Shown: positions 34,687-44,396 of the stretch, one piece after another
Numbering within the stretch: the first letter of the stretch is position 1
How the letters are laid out: every line of letters begins with the position of its first letter
Source: Dendrobium chrysotoxum
Taxonomy: Eukaryota; Streptophyta; Magnoliopsida; Asparagales; Orchidaceae
Length of the DNA: 64,000 nucleotides
Assembly (NCBI GenBank): GCA_019925795.1
Contig: CM034297.1
Span: 50,549,941 to 50,613,940 of the forward strand
Direction of reading: 5' to 3'
Program-made: the position numbers and the translations under genes
The notes under the pieces: model-generated
What the model was told of the DNA's origin: nothing
Database searches by the model: none
Seen by the model: only the letters and a program-made list of their open reading frames with translations

Positions 34687-36339
34687 TGAAAGTTCGATAA
34701 GGATGTTAAGCCCTAGTGAACTAGTCCCGAGGCTAACCAATGGGGGGGGTGAATTGGTTATTTAAAAATTTCACGACAACAATAAAAATCTTTTCGATAC
34801 TTAGCAGCAAAAATAAGTAAACAAGAATGAAAAGATCAATCACAGATATTCACCCAAGCAATTAATATCAGAAAATTAAAATGTAAAACTGAATCAGAAA
34901 AGCAAACCAGATTTTATAGTGCTTCAGTCAACTTGACCTACGTCCACTCCCCGGAGCCTCCCCTCCGGGTATTGCACTAAACAAAAGTGTCTCTCCTTTT
35001 GCTCCCACAGCAAGGCGGAGAAGCCTGTACAAAACCTCCTTTTTACCACACGGTGAGGCAGAGAACCCGACCTCCTTTTGCTTCCTCCTGAAGCAGGCAG
35101 AGAACCTTCGAACTCCTTTTGCTTCCACCTGAAGCGGGTAGAGAACCCGGATCTTCTTGCGACGATCCTTCCAAGACGAACACCAACTAGACGAAAGACG
35201 ACGAGCGGAGAAGACGACTCTGATCCGTGCTTGGAGCAACCTTAGTGAATCCCTCACTAACTCCCCCTCACAAGATCCTCTCTCTCTCTCCCAAACTCTC
35301 TCTCTCTCTCTAGGGTTTCTCTAGACAGGAAAGTGGCAAAAGATCTTTTCTAAACAAAGAAAAAGATCTTTTATATGAGGGCTCAAAACCAGCCCTAAAT
35401 CTCAACTGGTCGGCCTAGATCGTCCAGGACGATCGATAGATCATCCTGTACAATCAGTTCAAAATTAGCTGATTCAGTCTGGACGATTTGGCTCTTCTAG
35501 ACGATTAGTTCAAAAAGTTGTTCATATCGTCCCGTACGATCCTGCGATCGTCCGGGACGATTAGTGTAAATCGAGGAATATCGTTCAGGAGACAGTTCGG
35601 GTCGTCCAGAGAAACTTGTGCTGGACGACTCAAAAATGACTTGATCGTCCAGGATGATATATCGTCCTGTACGATTAGTTCAAAAAGACCCCAAATCATC
35701 CTGAACACAGTCCGGGTCGTACAGCTGAAATGCACTAGACGATCATGATCGTCCGGGATGATCCTGCGATCGTCCAGGACGATATGATCGTATCAATCAA
35801 CAATAACTTGCTTTCCTTAATTACCAGGTTAAATTAGGCATGATTGTACTGGATCGTCCAGGACGATACGCGTATCGTCCGGGACGATCAGACCAAGTAT
35901 CTAAAAATAAGAACTTGCCTAACTTGATCTAGCGGTTGAGAATTTCTGATTTGAGCATATCGTCCCGTACGATCCAAAGATCGTCCAGGACGATCGGCTT
36001 AATCAGACCCTCTTAACTTGGTCGCCCTAATTAGGGTTTCTATTTTTACCTGATCGTCCAAGATGATGTGACTATCGTCAAGGACGATCTGAACAACAAC
36101 TTGAACAGAAACTCTAATTCACTCAAGCTCTCCCCCTGAATGTATGTGTGCAAGGTTACTTAGCTAGGGGATCAGTTACATTATAATTGACTCAAGAAAA
36201 AGAAAATATTACATTGGACACACTTGGACCCTATCTTGAGTTGGCTTGAGTTGCTTGTGATCTTTTGTTCCTGAAACAGGTTAGCCAAGCAAAACACAAT
36301 AGACACATGTTCGTCATCATCAAAACCAGATTTGTAATA
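34687..36339 (-). repeat. 3' LTR of the SIRE-like element
   Basis: Begins TGAAAGTTCGATAAGG. Its end has mutated: TTTGTAATA stands where the partner has TTTACAACA, so the canonical CA is lost. It contains the palindrome array described separately. Confidence 0.92.
35415..36095. repeat. Array of ATCGTCC-R-GGACGAT palindromes (left LTR)
   Basis: About 16 full or slightly degenerate copies of ATCGTCC(N)GGACGAT occur in 680 bases, several in close pairs (for example 35,526-35,572 and 35,961-35,998). Spacing is irregular, and recurring flanks such as TTAGTTCAAAA suggest a degenerate larger unit. Confidence 0.9.
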
Positions 36340-36353
36340 ATCTCCCCCTTTTT
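36340..36353 (-). promoter_or_regulatory. Polypurine tract of the SIRE-like element
   Basis: On the minus strand AAAAAGGGGGAGAT abuts the 3' LTR. Confidence 0.8.
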
Positions 36354-37813
36354 GATGATGGCAAATATTTATATAGTAATTTGAAAATAGAAATGACTAG
36401 GAAATCGAAAAATAAATATTTTTTTTTTCAAATTTTCATTTAACAATCAAACTAACACAGGAAACATAACACATAACATAAACTGAAAAGACTACAAACT
36501 GAGAAACGACTACAAACTGACTCCCCCTTTTGACATCACAAAAAGGAGGAGGGTAAAACAGAACACGGAAATCTAAGTACAAAATATAAAAGAAAACAAC
36601 TACAAAACAGAAAAACCACGCAAAAGTAAAGTTTTTTTTTGATCAAGCTGCTCGAGTAAATCCAAATTTTTCCTTGATTTTAGATTCAAAAACTAATAAG
36701 AAGACGATTGACAGCGCTGAAATTCAGAAGAGGTTGGAAAAATCAACTTTCTAACTCCGACCCCGGGCACCTTATCGATGCAAACCTCTTTCAAAATAAA
36801 AATCCGATTCAGAAGAAAAGACATTAGATTTGAAAAGAGATCCTTTCAAGCCTCGTTCCATAAAAATATATGATATAATAGTGTTACAAAGTAAAAAATC
36901 AGAAATCAGGATTTTCAAACACAAGCTTTTGAAAATATTAAATGGCGCACAGATTTTTCTAAGACATTTAACGATCGGAAAAGAAAGAAAGCTTGGTTGG
37001 GCTCATTTTGTGCCTCTTTTTCCATTTATTTGGTGCACTGCGCATCTTTTGATTTTTGATACACTTTGTGTATTTGGCATGTTCGCATCTTTTTAGTTTT
37101 GGGCTCATTTTATGCCTCTTTTTCAATTTGGTTGGCGTACTGCGCATATTTTGTAAGCTTTCTTCTATTCATAATCGTTAAAGAGTCCTAGCTGTGAAAT
37201 GATCTTCCAGATATATGAAACGCTCTCCACAATAAGGAAGAGTAATTCACAAAACAAAAGCCTTATGTCGTATGATAAGTGCAATCACTTGGTTTAGAAA
37301 ATCATAACAATGAGTCAAGACTTTAAAAATACTATTCATATGAGGTAGATTACTGTAGGAAGATAAATCAAATCTCTACTTCAAAAACTAATATTTTAAT
37401 TTTGAAAAAGATTTTTATCCAAAAGAAATAATACACCAGTAAAGGAGTTAGAGGAAGAGAAACAATCATCAATGTTTCTTCCCTTTAACAGATTCAGTGG
37501 AATCAATCACTGCTTACCAGCTTCCAAATCAAAATAAGGTAAAAACTCCCAGTCAGAAATTCAGATTATCAGAAGTAGTGAGCGGTGATCAGATTTTGAA
37601 AAGCATAAAACAGTAAGTGCAAGATATGAACCAGTGAATAAAAACAGGTAGAAAATCACATCAAAGTAAATACTCAAATCAAACTAACAGTAAGGCTAAA
37701 ACAGAAATCAGCAGAAGAAATAAAATCAACTGAAAGCAAATAATCAAACCAAAAACTAACGAACAGAAAACAGAATACCAATCAAAACACTCAAAAATCA
37801 GCAGTCATCAGAA
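36354..37813 (-). other. Spacer between pol and 3' LTR of the SIRE-like element
   Basis: About 1.46 kb of AT-rich DNA with no open frame of note. An envelope-like gene, seen here in some SIRE relatives, is not visible. A two-unit repeat of about 102 bases (36,996-37,045 and 37,098-37,152; GGGCTCATTTT.TGCCTCTTT and ACTGCGCAT) lies inside. Confidence 0.6.
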
Positions 37814-40800
37814 TCAAGCATTTATATCAATCACTCTTAATCTGGTTCTCAAAATGCTGAATGAGTCAAAAGCCAATGGTTTAGTGAATATGTCTGCCAG
37901 CTGATTTTCAGTTGCTACATGATGTAGCTCAATGTCCCCTTTTGTAATATGGTCCCTAATGAAGTGATGCCTTATATCAATGTGTTTGGTCCTAAAATGT
38001 TGGATTGGATTCTCAGAGATGCAGATGGCACTAGTATTATCACGCAGAACAGAAATTGTGCCAACAGGTAAACCTAAATCCAAAACTTGTTATTTTAACC
38101 AAAGAACTTGGGCCACACAACTCCCTAAGGCAATGTACTCAGCTTCAGTAGTGGAAAGTGCAACTGAGTTCTATTTTCTACTAGACCAGGAGACTAACGA
38201 CTGTCCTATGAACTGACAAGTCCCAGAAGTGCTCTTTCTATCCACCCTACACCCTGTAAAGTCAGAATCAGAATATCCAATGATCTCAAAAGAGGTGTTA
38301 TGTCTAGGGTACCAGATTTCTAGGTTTGGGGTCCCTAAAAGATATCTAAGAATTCTCTTAACAGCAGTCAGGTGGGACTCTTTAGGATCAGCCTGAAACC
38401 TAGCACAAAGACAAACACTAAACATGATATCAGGTCGGCTAGCAGTCAGGTAAAGTAGTGATCCTATTATTCCTCTATACTTCTTCTGATCAACAGATTT
38501 TTCACTTGAATCCTTATCTAACTGAACTGAGGAGGTCATGGGAGTATTGATTGGCTTGGCTTTGTCCATTTCATATTTCTTCAAAATGTTCTTAGTGTAT
38601 TTAGATTGATTGAGAAAGGTTCCATCATCCATTTGCCTTATGCTAAACCCCAAAAAGTAGGACAACTCTCCCATCATACTCATCTCAAACTCCTTACTCA
38701 TTATTTTAGAAAATTAATCACATAAATATTTATCGAAAGATCCAAAAATTATATCATCAACATAAATCTGGACAATGAGTAAGTCATCCCCTAATCTCCT
38801 CAGAAAAAGGGTGGTGTCTACACTCCCCTTAACAAACTCTCTTTCTAACAGGAATGTGCTAAGCCTCTCATACCAAGCTCTGGGTGCCTGTTTCAATCCA
38901 TATAAGGCCTTTTTTAATTTATAAACATGATTTGGATACTAGAAACTCTCAAAACCTGGGGGTTGCTCTACAAAAATATCCTCTTTTATCACCCCATTCA
39001 AAAAGGCACTCTTGACATCCATTTGAAACAGCTTAAATCCCTTATAACAGGCAAAAGCTAGTAGCACCCTAATGGCTTCCAATCTAGCTACAGGGGCAAA
39101 AGTCTCCTCAAAATCAATCCCTTCTATCTGATTATACCCCTTAGCCACCAATCTTGCCTTATTCCTAACCACCACACCAGAATCATTCATCTTATTCTTA
39201 AAGACCCACTTGGTTCCCACAATACTTTGATTTCTAGGTCTTTCTACTAACTCCCAAATATCATTCCTTACAAACTGATTCAATTCTTCTTGCATCGCTA
39301 AGATCCAAAACTCATCCGAAAGGGCTTGATTGATGTTGGTGGGTTCAGACATTAAAATAAAGGCAGAATGGTTCACTTCCTTCCTAAGTCCATGCCTAGT
39401 CCTAACACCTTCAGAAGGGTCTCCTAAGATCAGTTCTTTAGGATGACTCGAAGAATATCTCCAATCTCTAGGAAGTGTGGTTTGAGGTTCTACCCTCTCC
39501 TCCAGATTTGTATTTCCAATCCCTTGGGTAACCTCAACAATCTCTTCATCTTCTACTTTAGATCTAGACTCCTTAGGATCAGATTCATCAAACACAACAT
39601 GGGTTGTCTCCTCCACCACCAAAGTCCTCTTATTGAACACCCTAAAAGATTTCCCCACACTAGAATATCCTAAGAACACTCCTTCATCAGATTTGGGGTC
39701 AAACTTTCCTAAGGGTGACTTCCCGTTTTTCAGAATGAAAACCTTACAGCCAAAGACATGGAGGTGGGACAGATTTGGAGTTCTACCCTTAATGATCTCA
39801 TAAGGTGTCTTATTCAGTTTTGATCTCATATTTACCCTATTCAGCACATAACAGGCAGTGTTCACCGCTTCAGCCCAAAAGTATTTTGGAAGTGAATACT
39901 CGGCAAACATGGCTCTAGCGGCTTCTACTAAGGTCCTGTTCTTCCTTTCAGCTACCCCGTTCTGCTGAGGGGTCCTAGGAGATGAAAAATTATGACTAAT
40001 CCCTTGCTCCTCACAAAATCTTTCAAATCTTTCATTTTCAAACTCCCCTCCGTGATCACTGTAGATGGTAATAATCTCACATCCTAACTTCTTCTGAATC
40101 CAAGTAGAGAAAGATCTAAACTCATCAAATGACTCAGATTTATGTGACAAAAATTTAACCCAAGTGAACCTCGAATAATCATCTATAATCTCAAAGCCAT
40201 AGACTCTCCCCCCTAAGCTGGCAGTGCTAATGGGTCCAAAGAGGTCCATGTGAAGAACTTCTAAAGGTCTAGAGGTGCTAATGTCCTTAACAGAGTGAAA
40301 GGAGGACTGGACTTGCTTCCCTAACTGACAGGCATCACACAGGTGATCCTTAGTGAACTTAAGCTTGGGCACACCTCTAACTAAGTCCTTTTGGGTAACT
40401 CTCCTAAGGGTTTTCATGCTGGCATGACTCAATCTCCTATGCCACAACCAAGACTCATCAGCAGCAGTTTTTTAGCAAATTGAATTCTCAGATTTAATGC
40501 TACCTACATCCAGCTTGTAGACGTTGTTGATCCTTTGCCCTTGCAAAACAACTTTATCATTTAAGCTTAAAATGCAGCCAGTGGGAAGGAATTTAATGCT
40601 GTATCCTTTGTCACAGAGTTGACTGATGCTCAACAAGTTGTGTTTCAATCCATCTACAAGCAAAACATTATCAATCATAAAATTCTTTGAATCACCAATT
40701 ATACCTGAGCCTACCACCTTCATGGTGGTGTTATCTCCAAGTATAACCTTGCCTCCAGCTCTGGCCTCCAGCGAAATGAACTGATCTGCATCTCCAGTCA

Positions 40801-40834
40801 TGTGTCTAGAACATCCGCTGTCTAGGTACCACAT
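37814..40834 (-). pseudogene. SIRE-like pol: protease, integrase, RT, RNase H
   Basis: One frame from 40834 to 37814. Protease: MWYLDSGCSRHMTGD. Integrase zinc finger: WHRRLSHASM...CDACQLGKQ, and D-D-E core LHMDLFGP, IYSDHGGEF, GVAERKNRTLVE. RT: GTKWVFKNKMN, QMDVKSAFLNG and IYVDDIIFGS. RNase H: GYSDSDFTGCRVDRKSTSG, ending ADIFTKPLA. Stops in frame at 40472, 38939, 38714, 38171 and near 38,096 inactivate it. Its frame differs from gag, so a frameshift or an indel separates the two. Sequence is otherwise well preserved. Confidence 0.92.
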
Positions 40835-40875
40835 GCTCTCACGAGGTCTTGTGTGAGAGCACTCCTACAAAATCA

Positions 40876-42687
40876 TCAAATGTCAGTCTTAGGAACCCAA
40901 ACAGGTTTGGGTTCCTTCTTATGAAAAGAAGAATATGATGCATGCATGCTGTATTGTGAAACAGGCAGTTTGGGTCTCCACACCCAATGTGTACTACGGT
41001 GAACTGTGCAAGTGTGTGAGATGTGTCCTAACATGCCACATGAAAAATATCTAACACCAGGAAAAGGATTAACTAAACATCGTGAGTGATAGTGCCTCTT
41101 CCTAGAAGTGTATGAAACATACTTTGATGAACTTGCAACAGATTTTTTAAAAGGTGGCGGTGCATAAAACTGTTCAAAAGTAGACGGTATTTTGTTCTTT
41201 TCAAAAGCACTGATTTTCACTTTCAAAAACTCAACATATTTATTCAAACTTGCAATTTTAAAAGTTCTTGCACTTTCATTACTTTCTAAATCACATGCCA
41301 TATCATTCAATTTTTTAAAAGTAATTTCTAATTCAACATGCGATATTTTTAACAAATCATGCTCAACAGTTAAATCAGAATACTTTTTGTTTAATTCATC
41401 AAACTCATCAAGTAAAGACATGTGATTGCTATCAACAGTGGAATGATCCTTAATCAGAACATCATGCTCTTTTTGCAAAGTCAGGTAATCCAATTTCAAA
41501 CTTGCATGGGTTTTCTTAAGCTTCTTATACGATGTATGAATCTTTTCAGAAACTTCAAACAACTGATCGTAAGTAAGCTTACATACCTCTTCCTGATCGG
41601 ACTGACCAGGGTGATCATCAGCCATCAAACACAAGTTTGTTTCCTCCTCTTCAGCTTCAGTCTCAGAAGAGTTGGATGCAGAGTCTGCCCAAAACGCCTT
41701 CTGAATCTGCTTCTTGTCCTTTCTGAACTTTAGTTTCTCCTCACCCTTCTCCTTGCTTGGATGAGCTTTAAGTGTAGGACAATCAGCCTTAATGTGTCCA
41801 GGCTTCATGCATTCAAAACAAACAGTATCAGATGAACCCTTAAAATTTTTACTGGACTTACCCTTGTTCCACTTCTGATAGTTCTTATGTTTCTTCCTTA
41901 GAAAGCTTTTGAATTGCCTAGTGATTAAGGCAACATCATCATTATCAGACCTGGAAGAACTAGAATCGCTCTCGTTGGCCTTCAGTGCCACTATTTTCTC
42001 CTTCTTTCATTCACCTGCATCAAGTTGCCTTTGGTTCACCCCTTGCTCGTAAGCAATAAGTGATCTAAGTAAGCTGTCAATAGAGTAAGTATTTAAATCT
42101 TTAGATTCAGTGATAGCAGTAATCTTAGCATCGTATGAAGAAGACAAACATCTAAGAATTTTGTTCACTCTTTTGTAGTTTGTAAGTTCTCTACCTAGAG
42201 CATGCAAAGAGGTGACGATTTGAGTGAACCTTGTGTACATTTCTGAAATAGTCTCACTAGATTTCATGCGAAAAAGTTTGTAATCATGTAACAAAATATT
42301 TAACCTAGACTGTTTGACCTCAGTTGTACCTTCATATGTTATACACAATCTATCCCAGATTTCTTTTCCCGTTGTATAAGTAGAAACACGCATATAGTCT
42401 GCAGATTTTAAAGCACAAAAGAAACAGTTCAAACATTTTACATTTAACTGTACTAAGTCACGATTATCAAAAGTCTAATCTGTAAACGGGAGTTTAATTT
42501 TAATACCATTAATAATTCTATGTGGTGCTTCATAACCATCCTTAACTAACATCCACATACGATAATCAATAGATTGCAGAAAAGTAGACATGCGTGTTTT
42601 CCAAAAATCAAAAGGAATGTTTTCAAATAACGGTGGCCGGGTGATTGAATATCCTTCCGCAATATTACGATTACAAAAATTAGCCAT
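40876..42687 (-). pseudogene. SIRE-like gag
   Basis: ATG at 42687. The N-terminal gag domain (PPLFENIPFDFWKTRMSTFL, then GKEIWDRLCITYEGT) is broken by stops at 42475 and 42007. Then come a CCHC knuckle CFECMKPGHIKADC (about 41,820), a long coiled coil (about 41,580-41,190) and a second knuckle CGMLGHISHTC (about 41,010). Gag would package element RNA into virus-like particles. Two zinc knuckles with an intervening coiled coil are usual for this group. Confidence 0.88.
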
Positions 42688-42724
42688 GGATCGAATTCAA
42701 AAGTTTTTAATCAGAAATTTTGAA

Positions 42725-42742
42725 TCCCGCTCTAATACCACT
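42725..42742 (-). promoter_or_regulatory. Primer-binding site of the SIRE-like element
   Basis: On the minus strand TGGTATTAGAGCGGGATTC follows the 5' LTR after two bases. This is a near-match to the initiator tRNA-Met site TGGTATCAGAGC. Confidence 0.8.
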
Positions 42743-44396
42743 TGAAAGTTCGATATGGATGTTAAGCCCTAGTGAACTAGTCCTGAGGCTAACCAAGAGG
42801 GGGGGTGAATTGGTTATTTAAAAATTTCACGACAACAATGAAAATCTTTTTAATACTTAGCAGCGGAAACAAGTAAACAAGAACGAAAAGATCAATCATA
42901 GATATTCACCCAAGTAGTTAATATCAGAAAATTAAAATGCAAAACTGAATCAGAAAAGAAAACCAGATTTTATAGTGGTTCGGTCAACTTGACCTACGTC
43001 CACTCCCCAGAGCCTCCCCTCCGGGTATTGCACTAAATAAAAGTGTCTCTCCTTTTGCTCCCACAGCAAGGCGGAGAAGCCTGTACAAAACCTCCTTTTT
43101 ACCACACGGTGAGGCAGAGAACCCGACCTCCTTTTGCCTCCTCCTGAAGCAGGCAGAGAACCTTCGAACTCCTTTTACTTCCACCTGAAGCGGGCAGAGA
43201 ACCCGGATCTTCTTGCGACGATCCTTCCAAGACGAACACTAACTAGACGAAAGATGACGAGCGGAGAAGACGACTCTGATCCGTGCTTGGAGCAACCTTA
43301 GTGAATCCCTCACTAACTCCCCCTCACAAGATCCTCTCTCTCTCTCCCAAACTCTCTCTCTCTCTAGGGTTTCTCTAGACAGGAAAGTGGGAAAAGATCT
43401 TTTCTAAACAAAGAAAAAGATCTTTTATATGAGGGCTCAAAACCAGCCCTAAATCTCAATTGGTCGGCCTAGATCGTCCAGGACGATCGATAGATCGTCC
43501 TGTACGATCAGTTCAAAATCAGCTGATTCAGTCTGGACGATTTGGCTCTTCTAGAAGATTAGTTCAAAAAATTGTTCATATCGTCCTGTACGATCCTGCG
43601 ATCGTCCGGGACGATTAGTGTAAATCGAGGAATATCGTCCAGGAGACAGTTCAAGTCGTCCAGAGAAACTTGTGCTGGACGACTCAAAAATGACTTGATC
43701 GTCTAGGACGATATGAATATCGTCCTATACGATTAGTTCAAAAGCGCCCAAATCGTCCTGAACACAGTTCGGGTCGTACAACTGAAATGCACTAGACGAT
43801 CATGATCGTTCGGGACGATCCTGCGATCGTCCAGGACGATATGATCGTATCAATCAACAATAACTTGCTTTCCTTAATTACCAGGTTAAATTAGGCATGA
43901 TTGTACTGGATCGTCCAGGACGATACACGTATCGTCCGGAACGATCAGACCAAGTATGTAAAAATAAGAACTTGCCTAACTTGATCTGGCGGTTGAGAAT
44001 TTTTTATTTGAGCATATCGTCCCGTACGATCCAAAGATCATCCAGGACGATCGGCTTAATCAGACCCTCTTAACTTGGTCGCCCTAATTAGGGTTTCTAT
44101 TTTTACCTGATCGTCCAGGACGATGTGACTATCGTCCAGGATGATCTGAACAACAACTTGAACAGAAACTATAATTCACTCAAGCTCTCCCCCTAAATGT
44201 GTGTGTGCAAGGTTACTTAGCTAGGGGATCAATTACATTACAATTGACTCAAGAAAAAGAAAATATTACATTGGACACACTTGGACCCGATCTTGAGTTG
44301 GCATGAGTTTCTTGTGATCTTTTGTGCCTGAAACGGATTAGCCAAGCAAAACACAATAGACACATGTTTGTCATCATCAAAACCAGATTTACAACA
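42743..44396 (-). repeat. 5' LTR of the SIRE-like element
   Basis: 1,654 bp, TGAAAGTTCG...TTTACAACA, followed by TSD AAAAT. Same internal palindrome array as the other LTR. Confidence 0.93.
43465..44145. repeat. Array of ATCGTCC-R-GGACGAT palindromes (right LTR)
   Basis: Same array as in the left LTR. Where the two LTRs differ, this copy is often closer to the perfect palindrome (for example near 44,115 and 44,130). Confidence 0.9.

Larger units (their letters stand above)
34687..44396 (-). mobile_element. SIRE-like Ty1/copia retrotransposon, complete
   Basis: 9,710 bp with LTRs at 34687-36339 and 42743-44396 and perfect TSDs AAAAT (34682-34686; 44397-44401). The coding strand is minus. Large LTRs (about 1.65 kb), a long gag with two zinc knuckles and coiled coil, and a long 3' spacer fit the SIRE/Maximus group. 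No envelope-like frame is present in the spacer. LTR divergence is around 4% in the first 700 bases by hand count. Confidence 0.93.

Noticed and set aside
35415..36095. Repeated palindromes that superficially resemble a CRISPR-like array
   Set aside because: They lie inside both LTRs of a plant retrotransposon, spacing is irregular, and the spacers are not unique (they are copied in the other LTR).
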